A stretch of DNA of 64,000 nucleotides from Lysobacter sp036697405 (GTDB lineage Bacteria; Pseudomonadota; Gammaproteobacteria; Xanthomonadales; Xanthomonadaceae). The DNA is taken from contig NZ_JBAHWA010000007.1 in the NCBI RefSeq assembly GCF_036697405.1, positions 190,338-254,337 of the forward strand. Direction: 5' to 3'. The position numbers and the translations under genes were made by a program. Below are positions 27,473 to 37,266 of this stretch, one piece after another. Numbering within the stretch: the first letter of the stretch is position 1; each line of letters begins with the position of its first letter. The notes under the pieces are model-generated. The model was not told the DNA's origin. It worked only from the letters and a program-made list of their open reading frames with translations, and made no database searches.

Positions 27473-28488
27473 GCGCCACCCGTCTGAACGTCGTCGAAGG
27501 CGGCGACCCGATCCGTCGCCAGGCCGCGGCCTGGTTCGCCAGGCTGCGCGCGGACGACGTCACCGAGAACGACCGCCGCGAGTGCCGGCAATGGCTGGAC
27601 GCCGACGCCCGCCACCGCGCCGCCTACGAGCGCATCGAACGCCTGTGGTCGACGGCCGGCGACCATGCCGCGCATCCGGAGATCGCGCTGCGTATCCGCG
27701 CGCAGACGCCGGCCGAGACGCCGCGCCAGCCCGTACGCCGGCGCCGTGGCCGCGCCGCTTGGTGGACCGGCGCGGTCGCCGCCCTGGTCGCGCTGGCCGT
27801 GCTCGGCTGGCGCCTGCTGCCGGCGCCGGCGGTGCCCGAACAGCAGTACCTCACCGCGGTCGGCGAGAACCGCACGATCGCGCTGGCCGACGGTTCACGG
27901 GTGAGCCTGGACACCGACACCCGCCTGCGGGTGCGCTACTCCGGCGACGAGCGCCGCATCGTCCTGGTCCGCGGCCGCGCGTTCTTCCGCGTGGCCAAGG
28001 AGTCGCGCCCGTTCCTGGTCCGGACCGAGGACGGCGGCGTGCGCGCGCTCGGCACCGAGTTCGAGGTCTACCGCCGCGATGGCGAGATCGAAGTGGCCTT
28101 GATCGAAGGCCGCGTGCTCTTGCTGGCCGCCGCCAGCGGCGACTCCGCTCCGGTGAGCCTGGCGACCCTGGACCCGGGCCAGAAAGCGAGTTTCGGCCTG
28201 CACAAGCCGCTGCGAATGATCGAATCCGGCGGCCACTCCGACCTGCCGGCCTGGCTGTCGGGCAAGCTGGCCTTCGAGGACCAGTCCCTGGCCGCGGCGG
28301 CGACCGAGTTCAACCGCTACAGCCACCGCCGCATCGTGCTGCAGGGCGAAGCGGTGACGCGCATCCGGATCAGCGGCGTGTTCCGCAGCGACGATCCGCA
28401 TGCCTTCGTCGAGGCCCTGCAGGAACTGTATCCGGTGGACGTAGCGAACTCGCCCAGCGGCGACCTGTTGCTGACCGAGCGGCGCTGA
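27469..28488 (+). CDS. fecR: FecR-like anti-sigma/signal transducer
   Basis: 339-residue inner-membrane regulator. The N-terminal cytosolic domain has WFARLRADDVTENDRRECRQWLDAD, followed by one membrane helix at about residues 99-118, a periplasmic FecR domain (LADGSRVSLDTDTRLRVRY, FLVRTEDGGVRALGTEFEV) and a C-terminal DUF4974/STN-like end (LAFEDQSLAAAATEFNRYS). The GTG start overlaps the fecI stop by 4 nt (GTGA). It should hold the sigma factor until the STN domain of the receptor contacts its periplasmic end. Confidence 0.92.
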   Translation: MSATRLNVVEGGDPIRRQAAAWFARLRADDVTENDRRECRQWLDADARHRAAYERIERLWSTAGDHAAHPEIALRIRAQTPAETPRQPVRRRRGRAAWWTGAVAALVALAVLGWRLLPAPAVPEQQYLTAVGENRTIALADGSRVSLDTDTRLRVRYSGDERRIVLVRGRAFFRVAKESRPFLVRTEDGGVRALGTEFEVYRRDGEIEVALIEGRVLLLAAASGDSAPVSLATLDPGQKASFGLHKPLRMIESGGHSDLPAWLSGKLAFEDQSLAAAATEFNRYSHRRIVLQGEAVTRIRISGVFRSDDPHAFVEALQELYPVDVANSPSGDLLLTERR

Positions 28489-28607
28489 AAGCCTGAACTG
28501 CGCGTATCCGCGTAAAGCCCCGGTCAACTTCTGAACCTCGCCCCTGCCATTCGATGCGGACTGATCGCATCTCGGAAGCCCGCCGGGCGACCAAGGCAAA
28601 CAACGAA

Positions 28608-28630
28608 CCCCGGCGCCATCGGCACCGGGG
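28608..28630. terminator. Hairpin between convergent fecR and receptor gene
   Basis: CCCCGGCGCC (28608-28617), loop ATC, GGCACCGGGG (28621-28630): a ten-pair stem with one mismatch, midway between convergent genes. It could serve both strands; no U-tract is present. Confidence 0.55.
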
Positions 28631-28695
28631 TCCGCTTGAATCCGCCACGCCCGCGACGGCCGCGGCGGCGATGAAGCATACGAGCCGCGCGCGAC

Positions 28696-31488
28696 TCAGA
28701 AGCGCTGGCGGTACTGCATGTAGTAGTAACGGCCCGGCACGTCGTACTGCTGGTCGAACTGGTTGTACGGCGCGGTCAGCGCCAGCGGCGGGTCCTTGTC
28801 GAAGACGTTGTTGGCGCCGATCGACACGGTCGCGTTCCAGGGCGTGTTGTAGCGCAGCTGCAGGTCGTGGTACGTGGTCGCGCCCAGGTGGTTCTCCAGG
28901 GTGTCCGGGCTGGAGCAATAGGCCTTGAACGCCGCCGGGCAGGTTTCGTCGATACCGGACTTGTAGCGCACGCCCCAGGTCGCGCCGAAATCGCCCTTGC
29001 TCCAATCCAGGTACAGATTGGACTTGATGCGCCAGTACGGGTCCTGCGGCAGGTACAGGCCCTGGCGCTGTTCGGGCTTGGAATCCTTGGTGGTCTTGGT
29101 TTCCCAGTTGGCGGTGTAGCTGGTGTCCCAGGTGATCGAGAACTTGCCGTAAGCCGTCTCCGGCAGACGGTAGTTGATGGTGACGTCGTAGCCCTCGACC
29201 TCGTACTCGGCCAGGTTCAACAGCGGCAGGTCCATGTCGGTGATGGTGCCGGGGTTGCCCGGGTAGGCGTTGTCGCGCTTGAACAGGGCGCAATACACCG
29301 CGCGCTCGCCCGGCGTGCCGGAGTAGCACTTGTCGAGCACGAACTGCGCGGTCGGGCGGGTGATCGCGTTCTCGATGGTGATCTGGTACCAGTCCACCGC
29401 GATGTCGAAGCCCTGCAGCCAGCTGGGGCTGTAGACGAAGCCCAGGGTCTTGCTTACCGAGGTTTCCGGCTGCAGGTCCGGATTGGACTTGTTGGTGAAC
29501 GCTTCCACCGTCTGCCGCGACGAGCCGCTACCGGACTGGGTGTAGCCGGCGGGCACGCCGTCGGCGGCGCAGCGGGCGGCCACGGTCGGGTCGCTGCGCT
29601 TGCCGGAGTGACTGGAGCACGGGTCGGCATAGCTGACGAAGGTGTCGGCGTCGCCGGCGTAAAGGTTGGTGATGCTGGGCGCACGGAAGCCTTCCGACCA
29701 ATTGCCGCGGATCAGCAAGTCCTCGAACGGCTTCCAGCGGAAACCGAACTTGCTGTTCAGCGTGTCGCCGAAGTTGCTGTAGTCCGAATAGCGCGTGGCG
29801 AGCGAGAAATCCAGTAGCTTGGCGAACGGTAGATCGGCCAGCACCGGCACCGCGAACTCGGCGTAGAGATCGTCCAGCGAGTAGTCGCCGCGGGTCGGTT
29901 TGCTGCCGTTGCCGGTGCTCAGGCCGGCGGCGATGAAGGCGTCCGGATCGAACTGGCCGCTCTCGGCGCGATGCTCGTAGCCGGCGGCGAAACCCAGCGG
30001 GCCGGCCGGCAGATCGAACAGTTCGCCGCTGATGTTGGCGGTGTAGCTCTTGGATTCGACCTTGCGCGAGTCGTGGGCGGTGAAGGACACGTAGTCCAGC
30101 GCCTCCTTGCTGATCGAGCCCAGGCCGCCGAGCGGATTGATCGGCACGCAGCCGGCGATCACCGCGCTGGGCGTGCCGCAACGGGCCACGCCGCCGCCGT
30201 CGACGAAGGACGGGCCGTAGGCGTTGCGCAGGTTGGCCAGGTTGAACAGGCCGTAGGTGATGGTGTTCTCGTCGCTGCGGTCGTAGCGGTAGCCCACGTC
30301 CCAGTCGAAGCTGCGCTCGCCGAGGTTGAAATATCCCTCCAGGCCGCCGTAGAAATGGAAGTTCTTGACGTCCTGGTTGAACGAGCGCCCGCCCGACTCC
30401 TGGAAGCGGCGGCTGACGCTGATCAGGTCGCGCGCGCCCGCGGTGCCCTTGGTCGGGTTGTAGATGCTGTCCTTGCTCAGGGTCAGGCCGGTGACCGGCA
30501 TGGCCGCCAGCAGCTGCTCGGACAGGCGCTGGTTGTACAGGGTTTCGACGCGGAAGCTCAGGTTGTCGGCGATGTCGAAGGTGCCCTGCGCGAACAGCGA
30601 CTTGCGCTCCTGCGGGGTCAGCAGGTAGTTGTCCGGCGCGGTGTTGTAGCCGTGCACGTTGGAGCTGAACGGCACGAAGCTGTTGTTGTTGCCAAGCACG
30701 TAGCGCTTGTTGTCGCGCGGATCGACGAAGGAGCCCGGAAAGCCGGTGTTGCTCTGGCCGCCGAAGAACGGCGGGCCGCCGGCGGAGATGTCGCGGTCGC
30801 CCGCCATCACCTGCTCTTCCTTGACGTAGGACGCGCCGATCAGCAGCGAGGAGCGGTCGTTGCTCACGCCCAGGCTGAAGTCGTAGGCCTGGCGCATGCC
30901 GTCGCCCTGGCCGAACTGGCCGATGTAGGCGCCGGCCTCGGCGCCCTCGAAGTTCTTGCGGGTGATGATGTTGACCACGCCGGCGATGGCGTCGGAACCG
31001 TAGATGGTCGAGGCGCCGTCCTTCAGCACTTCCACGCGCTCGATGATCGAGGCCGGGATGGTGTTGAGGTCGACGGTGCCATCGAGCTGGGTGGTCCAGC
31101 GGCGGCCGTTGACCAGCACCAGGGTACGGCTGGAGCCGAGGTTGCGCAGGCTGATGCCGGCCGAGCCGTCGCCGCCGTTGTTGAAGGTGGTGTTGAGCGC
31201 GGCGCCGTTGGTCGAGATGCGCTGCAGCACGTCGGCGACCGAGGTCACGCCCTGCTTGTCGATCTCGGCGCGGGTCAGGGTGAAGATCGGCTGCGAGGTC
31301 TCGATGTCGGCGCGCTTGATACGCGAGCCGGTGACCTGAATGCGGTCGATCTCGGTCGGCGCCTTGTTGTCGTCGGCGGCGGGCTGGTCCTGCGCCTGCG
31401 CGACGGGCGCGACGACCGCGAGCGCGATGGCGATTTCCAACGGCAGCCGCGCGCGACGGGCTGCGGAGGTGGTGGCGTACTGCTTCAT
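28696..31488 (-). CDS. TonB-dependent receptor (no STN domain)
   Basis: 930-residue outer-membrane receptor with a signal peptide (LPLEIAIALAVVAPVAQAQ), a plug beginning IDRIQVTGSRIKRADIETSQPIFTLT, the DGASTIYGSDAIAGVVNIIT region typical of Xanthomonad receptors, and a barrel ending YYMQYRQRF. Unlike the first receptor it lacks a signalling domain, so it is regulated otherwise; an AraC-type gene lies 70 nt upstream in the same direction. Ligand unknown. Confidence 0.93.
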   Translation of the reverse strand: MKQYATTSAARRARLPLEIAIALAVVAPVAQAQDQPAADDNKAPTEIDRIQVTGSRIKRADIETSQPIFTLTRAEIDKQGVTSVADVLQRISTNGAALNTTFNNGGDGSAGISLRNLGSSRTLVLVNGRRWTTQLDGTVDLNTIPASIIERVEVLKDGASTIYGSDAIAGVVNIITRKNFEGAEAGAYIGQFGQGDGMRQAYDFSLGVSNDRSSLLIGASYVKEEQVMAGDRDISAGGPPFFGGQSNTGFPGSFVDPRDNKRYVLGNNNSFVPFSSNVHGYNTAPDNYLLTPQERKSLFAQGTFDIADNLSFRVETLYNQRLSEQLLAAMPVTGLTLSKDSIYNPTKGTAGARDLISVSRRFQESGGRSFNQDVKNFHFYGGLEGYFNLGERSFDWDVGYRYDRSDENTITYGLFNLANLRNAYGPSFVDGGGVARCGTPSAVIAGCVPINPLGGLGSISKEALDYVSFTAHDSRKVESKSYTANISGELFDLPAGPLGFAAGYEHRAESGQFDPDAFIAAGLSTGNGSKPTRGDYSLDDLYAEFAVPVLADLPFAKLLDFSLATRYSDYSNFGDTLNSKFGFRWKPFEDLLIRGNWSEGFRAPSITNLYAGDADTFVSYADPCSSHSGKRSDPTVAARCAADGVPAGYTQSGSGSSRQTVEAFTNKSNPDLQPETSVSKTLGFVYSPSWLQGFDIAVDWYQITIENAITRPTAQFVLDKCYSGTPGERAVYCALFKRDNAYPGNPGTITDMDLPLLNLAEYEVEGYDVTINYRLPETAYGKFSITWDTSYTANWETKTTKDSKPEQRQGLYLPQDPYWRIKSNLYLDWSKGDFGATWGVRYKSGIDETCPAAFKAYCSSPDTLENHLGATTYHDLQLRYNTPWNATVSIGANNVFDKDPPLALTAPYNQFDQQYDVPGRYYYMQYRQRF

Positions 31489-31558
31489 CTAGACAAGTCC
31501 CCTCGTAGTGGTGGTTGCGTTGCGCGCCTTGTTAGCGACGCGTTAAACGCAGGCCAAA

Positions 31559-32509
31559 CTACGGCGCGGCGAGCCTGAGCTGGGTGCGCAATGCGGGCGC
31601 GGGACTTGCGGATTCGTGGCCGCTGGCTTGCAGGCTGCGGTACTCGCTGGCGGTGCACCCCATGCGCGAACGGAAGGTGCGCGCGAAGCTGCACGGCGAA
31701 TCGAAACCGCAGGCGTGGCTGACTTCGCCGATCGAAAGGCGGCTTTCGCGCAGCAGCTCGCAGGCCTGTTGCACGCGCTGATTCACGCACGCGGCCTGCA
31801 CGGTGATGCCGTACACGGCGTGGAAGGTCTTGGAGATCCACCAGGTCGAGAAACTGGTGAGCTGGGCCAGCTCGTCCATCAGCACCACCCGATGGGCGTT
31901 GCCGCGCAGGTACAGGCGCGCGCGCTGCAAACGCCCCAGCACCTGGCGCTGGCGCGCACGGCGGCGGCCCGGGCAACGCTCCAGCAGTTCGTCCAGTTCG
32001 TGCTGGGTCTCGTGCACGTAGGCCAACAGCATGCGGAATGCGGCCAGGCGCTGGTTCGGCAGTCCCGGAGCGGTGGAAGCGCTGGCGCTGCGCCGCCACA
32101 GGCGCACCAATGCGCGTCGCTGCGCCGCGTCGACGCGGCCCTCGCCCGGTATCAGGTCGATGCGCGCGAGGCGCTCGATCTCGCGCATCAGCGAGGGCTT
32201 GCAGCTGAATCCGATCGCCAGGCCGCGGCGCTCGGTGTCGATACGCGGCGCGCTGTCGCGATCGAACGCGATCCATTGGTTGCGACCGAGGGCGAAGCGA
32301 CCCTCGCGGCTCTCGATCCGCGAGCGCCCGCGCAGCTGCAGCCAGTACGAGGGCGAGGTGCCGGACACGCGCACGCTGCCGAAGTCGCGCACGAGATAGA
32401 GCTGGAAGCCGTCGTTGGACGGCGCGCGGTCGCTGTCGATCAGCTGTCCGCTTTCGACGCTTTCCCAGCCTTCCCGGCTGCCGTAATGGTGGTATTCGCT
32501 TTGCATCAT
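31559..32509 (-). CDS. AraC-family transcriptional regulator
   Basis: 316-residue regulator with an N-terminal cupin-like sensor part (about 1-200, LQLYLVRDFGSVRVSG, SYWLQLRGRSRIES) and a C-terminal AraC DNA-binding domain (VLMDELAQLTSFSTWWISKTFHAVYG, IGEVSHACGFDSPCSFARTFR). The start ATG at 32509 is preferred because AGGGG lies 6 nt before it; the upstream extension is arginine- and proline-rich and lacks homology. It precedes the TonB-dependent receptor gene by 70 nt and may control that receptor. Confidence 0.87.
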   Translation of the reverse strand: MMQSEYHHYGSREGWESVESGQLIDSDRAPSNDGFQLYLVRDFGSVRVSGTSPSYWLQLRGRSRIESREGRFALGRNQWIAFDRDSAPRIDTERRGLAIGFSCKPSLMREIERLARIDLIPGEGRVDAAQRRALVRLWRRSASASTAPGLPNQRLAAFRMLLAYVHETQHELDELLERCPGRRRARQRQVLGRLQRARLYLRGNAHRVVLMDELAQLTSFSTWWISKTFHAVYGITVQAACVNQRVQQACELLRESRLSIGEVSHACGFDSPCSFARTFRSRMGCTASEYRSLQASGHESASPAPALRTQLRLAAP

Positions 32510-32855
32510 CGCTGCCCCTGTCGGTCCTGGCCGCATCGGCGCGGCGCCAGGCGCAAGGCATCGCGGCGCGCGCGCCGACGGCGCGGGCGACGGTCGCCTG
32601 CGGTGGAGTGGAGGGCGATCCGGCCCGTCGTTGGTAGGCGCGTTCGCGGCGAGTGCGCCGCCGTTGCGCGTACCGTCCTGATGTCGTGTTGCGACGCGGT
32701 CGAGTGTTGCGATGCGCACGCGCTCACGCTTCGAACTGATTCGAACGGTCGCGTCAGCGTTTATGTTGCGTATGGAATGCGCACACGTTCGCGCAACATC
32801 GCGAACGTCGCGAAGGCACGATCGGCAAACTCGCGCCGCGCCCGCCTTGTCGCGT
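32510..32855. other. Intergenic region upstream of the AraC-type gene
   Basis: 346 nt with no supported gene, between the AraC-type start and the 3' end of the sensor kinase gene. It contains several TGTTGCG and GCGCAACA-like words around 32680-32800, including a cluster near 32765-32810 (TTGCGTATGG, GCGCAACATCGCGAACG) that might be regulator half-sites. Confidence 0.35.
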
Positions 32856-34661
32856 TCAGGTCGGCTTGGGCAGCTCGACGCGCACTTGCAAGCCGCCCTG
32901 CACGCCCGGTGCGAGCGCGATGTCTCCGCCGTGGCCGCGGATCACGCTGCGCGCGATCGACAGGCCCAGGCCGGAACCGCCCGCGTGCCGCGCGCGCGCA
33001 TCGTCCAGGCGCCGGAACGGCGCGAACGCATGCTCATACTGTTCCGGCGGGATGCCGGGGCCGGCGTCGATCACGGTCACGCGCAGGGCCTGTTCGGTCT
33101 CCTGCAGCGACACCCGCACGCGGTCTCCATAGCGACAGCCGTTGTCGATCAGGTTGGCGAAGGCGCGCCGCATCGCGATCGGCTGGCAAGGCAGGTAGGC
33201 ATGATCGGGGCCGTCGTAGAGCGCGTCGCCGCCACCGTCGGCGACATCGTCGCACAGGCTGATCAGCAGCGAGGCCAGGTCGACGCTCTGGTGCGGCTCC
33301 AGGCTGGCGTCCTCGCCGGCGAAGGCCAGGCAGCCGGAGATCATGGTTTCCATCTGCGCGATCTCGGCCAGCAACCGGTCGCGGTGCGCATCGTCGACGT
33401 ATTCGGCGAACAGGCGCATGCGCGTGAGCGGCGTGCGCAGGTCGTGCGAGATCGCGGCCAGTTGCTGGGTGCGGTCGTCGACGAAGCGCTTGAGCCGCAC
33501 CTGCATCTCGTTGAACTTGTGCGCGATCGCGGCGTACTCGGGGATGGTCATGCCCTCGATCGGGGTCGGCTCGCGCTCGCGCCCCAGGCGCTCGGCGGCC
33601 TGCGACAGTTTGGTCAGCGGCTGCAGGAAACTGCGCGCGGTCCACATCGACAGGCCGGCGACGGCGACGATCAGCAGGGCCATGCCGCTGAGCTTGAACA
33701 GATGCTGCAGCCAGCGCGGGCTCGGCCGACCCGGGCTGGCGAGCAGCCAGTAGCCGTCGGGCAGCTCGATCGCGACCGACATGCGCGGCAGGACCGCATC
33801 CGGGCGCAGCCCTTCCAGAAACGCCGGCCCCATGCGCGCGCCCAGCATCCAGCCGACCCGTCCCCAGGGCGAGGTCCCGGCCTCTGCCACGGCGCCGCCG
33901 TGCGCGGCGCCGAGCAAAGGCGGCGGCGCGCCCGATTGGCCGCGCATCGCCAGCATCTGCGGCGGCTCGGCCGGCGGCGCCGACCAGGAATCGTCTGCGC
34001 CGGTGGCCACGGCCGGCGTCAGCGCGACCACGCCCTGGGTCGCGAGCATGTCCGGTGCCGCGGTCGGCATCGGCGCGGTGGCCAAAGCCTCGCTTGCCGC
34101 TGCCGGCGGCTCCGCCATCGCCGGCAGGCGCGCGACGACCGCCGCGCTGGGCTGGGCCGTGATCCTGGGCACGCCGACGAAGGGCCGCGCGGCCACCGAC
34201 AGGATCTCGCCGCGCGCCGCGCCCAGGCGCGGCACCACCACGGTCACTTGGCGCACGCCGCGCCCGCGCTCGTCGGGCAGCACGTTCATCGACACCGCGT
34301 AGGCGCCGCCGCTGGTGTCCGGGCTTTCGACCAGGCGCCGGCGCATGCTTTCGATCAGGCCCGACAGCGGCGGGCCGTGGCGGTCGTCGCTGGGCGGCAG
34401 CAGGGCGAATTCCAGCTTGCGCCGGCGCGTGGCCTCCTCGGCCGCGGCCGCGCGCCGGGCCTGCGGCAGGCCGGCGACCAGGGTGCGCACGTCCAGCGCC
34501 TGCTGCACCAGCGATTGCTCGTCGACCAGGGTCGGCCCGGTCGAGCGCAGCGCCATGCCGATCGCGATGTCGATCAGCAGGGTCATGGCCATGGTCGACA
34601 GCACCACGATCGCGATCCGCGGCGCCAGACGCATCCGCGACAGCGACAACCGCGTTTTCAT
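32856..34661 (-). CDS. Sensor histidine kinase with large periplasmic domain
   Basis: 601-residue membrane kinase. The first membrane helix is at about residues 14-36 and the second at about 322-342. They enclose an unusually long periplasmic region of about 285 residues, of which roughly 170-285 is alanine/proline-rich and low in complexity. HAMP follows, then the H-box QLAAISHDLRTPLTRMR, N-box NLIDNGCRYGD, GPGIPP and GGSGLGLSIARS. EnvZ-like arrangement. The ATG overlaps the stop of the response regulator gene by 4 nt. The signal is unknown. Confidence 0.9.
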   Translation of the reverse strand: MKTRLSLSRMRLAPRIAIVVLSTMAMTLLIDIAIGMALRSTGPTLVDEQSLVQQALDVRTLVAGLPQARRAAAAEEATRRRKLEFALLPPSDDRHGPPLSGLIESMRRRLVESPDTSGGAYAVSMNVLPDERGRGVRQVTVVVPRLGAARGEILSVAARPFVGVPRITAQPSAAVVARLPAMAEPPAAASEALATAPMPTAAPDMLATQGVVALTPAVATGADDSWSAPPAEPPQMLAMRGQSGAPPPLLGAAHGGAVAEAGTSPWGRVGWMLGARMGPAFLEGLRPDAVLPRMSVAIELPDGYWLLASPGRPSPRWLQHLFKLSGMALLIVAVAGLSMWTARSFLQPLTKLSQAAERLGREREPTPIEGMTIPEYAAIAHKFNEMQVRLKRFVDDRTQQLAAISHDLRTPLTRMRLFAEYVDDAHRDRLLAEIAQMETMISGCLAFAGEDASLEPHQSVDLASLLISLCDDVADGGGDALYDGPDHAYLPCQPIAMRRAFANLIDNGCRYGDRVRVSLQETEQALRVTVIDAGPGIPPEQYEHAFAPFRRLDDARARHAGGSGLGLSIARSVIRGHGGDIALAPGVQGGLQVRVELPKPT

Positions 34662-35407
34662 CGCGCTCGCGCCTCGCCGGCGACGCTGACGTCGGCGGCG
34701 AAGATATAGCCCTCGTTGCGCACGGTCTTGATCAGGTTGGGACGCTGCGGGCTGTCTTCGATCTTGCGCCGCAGGCGGCTGATCTGGACGTCGATGCTGC
34801 GGTCGTAGGGCGTGAGCACGCGGCCCTTGACCAGATCGATCAACTGATCGCGCGAGAGCACGCGCTGCGGGTGCTCGAGGAACGCCAGCAGCAGGTCGAA
34901 CTCGCCGCTGGTGAGGTCGGTGAGCGCGCCCTGCGGCGAGACCAGGCTGCGGTGGCGGGCGTTGAGCTTCCAGCCCATGAAGGCGTATTCGGAACCGCCG
35001 CGCGCGGCGCCGCGCCAGTCGGCGTCGGCGCGGCGCAGCAGGGCGCGGATGCGCGCCAGCAGTTCGCGCGGGTTGAAGGGCTTGGCGATGTAGTCGTCCG
35101 CGCCCAGTTCCAGGCCGACCACGCGGTCGGTGTCGCCGTTCATGGCGGTCAGCAGGATCACCGGCACCTGGCTGTTGCTGCGCAGCTTGCGGCACAGGGT
35201 GAAGCCGTCGTCGCCGGGCATCATCACGTCCAGCAGGACCACGCTGACCGGCTCGGCGGCCATGCGCTCGGCCATGCCGACGCCGTCGCCGGCCTCGAGC
35301 ACGCGCATGCCGTGGTCGCCGAGGAAGCGCGCCAGCATGGAACGGATGGTGTCGTCGTCGTCGACGACCAGGACGGTGGGGGCGGCGATGGCGTAGGCGG
35401 ATCCCAT
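34658..35407 (-). CDS. OmpR-family response regulator
   Basis: 249-residue regulator. The receiver domain has the acidic pocket VVDDDD, phospho-acceptor in LLDVMMPGDDG and lysine in YIAKPFNP. It is followed by an OmpR-type winged helix (LTDLTSGEFDLLLAFLEHPQRVLSRDQLI, RSIDVQISRLRRKIE). ATG at 35407 chosen as closest to the receiver; ATG 35443 and GTG 35455 are also in frame and no ribosome site settles it. Paired with the downstream kinase. Confidence 0.9.
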   Translation of the reverse strand: MGSAYAIAAPTVLVVDDDDTIRSMLARFLGDHGMRVLEAGDGVGMAERMAAEPVSVVLLDVMMPGDDGFTLCRKLRSNSQVPVILLTAMNGDTDRVVGLELGADDYIAKPFNPRELLARIRALLRRADADWRGAARGGSEYAFMGWKLNARHRSLVSPQGALTDLTSGEFDLLLAFLEHPQRVLSRDQLIDLVKGRVLTPYDRSIDVQISRLRRKIEDSPQRPNLIKTVRNEGYIFAADVSVAGEARAR

Positions 35408-35539
35408 GGGGCGCAGGTTAGCCGAAGGCGGGTGGCGGCCCATGCTCTGTAACACAGTGAAACAAAACGACGGATAGCCGAAATCGCCGGCGGCCTCGCG
35501 CTGCCTAGGATTCGTGGGGTCGCCGCCCCCACGGTCCGA

Positions 35540-36847
35540 ATGCCGCGCATGTCATCTTCGACGTTGCAGCTATCCCCCGCCCTGCGCCGCGCCGTCCCGG
35601 CCGATGCCGTCTCCCCGCCCTCCGCGCGCGCCGCGCCGCGTGCCGCCGCCGATGTTCGCCACCCGCTGCGCGCGCGCAAGGTCGCGGTGATCGGCGCCAG
35701 CCTCGGCGGCCTGTGCCTGGCACGGCTGCTGCAGCGCCAGGGCGTCGAGGTGGAGGTCCACGAGGCGCGCAGCGCCAGCGACCCGGCCTGGTACCGGCGC
35801 AGCCTGGCGATCGACCGCGAACCGGCGATCGACGCCTTGCGCGCGGCCGATCTGGGCCCTCTGTTCGAGCGCTGCTGCGAGCGCGAGCGCGCTTACACCC
35901 GCCTGGTCGACGCCCAGGGCCAGCGCCAGCGCGACCGCGCCCTGCCCGCGCGCGCGCAGCCGCAATGGCGGATCGAGTACGGCCTGCTGCGCGATCTGCT
36001 GCTGAACAGCCTGGAGCCCGGCAGCGTGATCTGGGGCCGCCGCTTCACCTCGCTGACCGCCGCCGCGGACGGCCGTCAACGCCTCAACTTCGCCAACGGC
36101 GCGCGCAGCAACGTCGACCTGGTGATCGGCGCCGACGGCGCCTGCTCGCTGCTGCGCCCCTACGCCACCGCCAGCGGCCTGCGCTACAGCGGCCTGACCC
36201 TGGTCGAGGCGCAGGTGCCCTTGCCGGAACTGCGCGTGCCGCGGATCGCCCTGTGGCTGGACCAGGACCGGCTGGCGGTGCGCGACCCCGACGCGGCCCT
36301 GATCGCGCAGCGCAACAGTCTGCGCGGCCTGGATCTGCGCATCGCCCTGCGGGTGCCGCGCGACTGGTCGCAGCGCGGCGTGGACTGGAACGATTCGGCG
36401 CAGGCGCGCGGGCTGCTCAAGCAACGGCTCGCGCATTGGGACCCCAAGTTCCTGCGCCTGATCGACGCCGCCGAACCGCGCTTCGCCGCGCGCGCCCTGC
36501 TGACCAGCGCGCCCGACCGCGCCTGGGCCGAGCGCGGCGCGATGACCCTGCTGGGCGCGTCCGCGCGGATGGCGCCGATGCTGCTGAGCGACCGCAAGTG
36601 CGGCGAACTGCAGGACGCGCTGGAGCTCGCCCAGGCCCTGACCTCGCCGCGCCACCGCGATTCGATCGCCGCCGCGATCGGCGCCTACGAACGCAGCCTG
36701 CTCGCGCGTGCGGTCGACGAGGGTCGCCAGGCCCAGCGCGTGCTCGCCGCCCTGCTGCCGCAGCCCAGCGTGGTCGGGCCGGCGAACTCCTGGCGATCGA
36801 TGGCGCGCAGCCTGGGCAGCCTCGCCGGCCGGTGGCTGCCGCGATGA
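35540..36847 (+). CDS. FAD-dependent monooxygenase-like protein
   Basis: 435-residue protein of the PHBH/TetX-like flavin monooxygenase fold. The dinucleotide motif KVAVIGASLGGLCLARLL begins at residue 47 and the NAD(P)H/FAD motif GADGACS at about 200. The third motif, normally GDAAH near the flavin phosphates, reads GASARMAPML, so the Asp that contacts the ribityl chain is missing. The first 45 residues are low-complexity. It overlaps the next gene by 4 nt. Substrate not evident; drug inactivation or loss of activity are both possible. Confidence 0.78.
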   Translation: MPRMSSSTLQLSPALRRAVPADAVSPPSARAAPRAAADVRHPLRARKVAVIGASLGGLCLARLLQRQGVEVEVHEARSASDPAWYRRSLAIDREPAIDALRAADLGPLFERCCERERAYTRLVDAQGQRQRDRALPARAQPQWRIEYGLLRDLLLNSLEPGSVIWGRRFTSLTAAADGRQRLNFANGARSNVDLVIGADGACSLLRPYATASGLRYSGLTLVEAQVPLPELRVPRIALWLDQDRLAVRDPDAALIAQRNSLRGLDLRIALRVPRDWSQRGVDWNDSAQARGLLKQRLAHWDPKFLRLIDAAEPRFAARALLTSAPDRAWAERGAMTLLGASARMAPMLLSDRKCGELQDALELAQALTSPRHRDSIAAAIGAYERSLLARAVDEGRQAQRVLAALLPQPSVVGPANSWRSMARSLGSLAGRWLPR

Positions 36848-37266
36848 ACCTGACCGGCACCTGGCCGCTGCGGGCCCTGCCCGACACCGCCGCGAGCTCC
36901 AACGGCGCGCGCGGCCGCAGCATCACCGCCCACGTCGCCGCCGCGACCGAACGCACCGCGACCCTGGCCTCGGCGCTGACCGACGCCTTCGGCAATCCCA
37001 AGCGCGGGCAGATCCTGTTCTACGCCGCCAGCGCGCCCGGGCTCAGCATCGGCGACCTGTCCAGCCTGCTCGGCTGCAGCGTGTCGCTGGCCTCGCAGTA
37101 CGTGGCCCAGCTGGAGCAGCAGGGCTGGCTGGCGGTGATCAGCGACGGCCGGCGCCGGCGCGTGCGCGTGGCCGACGAGAGCCGGCGCCTGGCGATCGAA
37201 ACCCTGCGCGCGATGGCCGACGAACTGGGGCCGATGGCGCCGCTGCGAGCGGCGGGCGCGCGCTAG
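36844..37266 (+). CDS. MarR/ArsR-like winged-helix regulator
   Basis: 140-residue DNA-binding protein with a winged helix at about residues 45-110 (PKRGQILFYAASAPGLSIGDLSSLLG, SLASQYVAQLEQQGWLAVISDGRRRRVRV). It is translationally coupled to the FAD monooxygenase by an ATGA overlap, which suggests it controls that gene or its substrate response. MarR versus ArsR placement is not certain; no metal-binding cysteines are present. Confidence 0.75.
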   Translation: MNLTGTWPLRALPDTAASSNGARGRSITAHVAAATERTATLASALTDAFGNPKRGQILFYAASAPGLSIGDLSSLLGCSVSLASQYVAQLEQQGWLAVISDGRRRRVRVADESRRLAIETLRAMADELGPMAPLRAAGAR

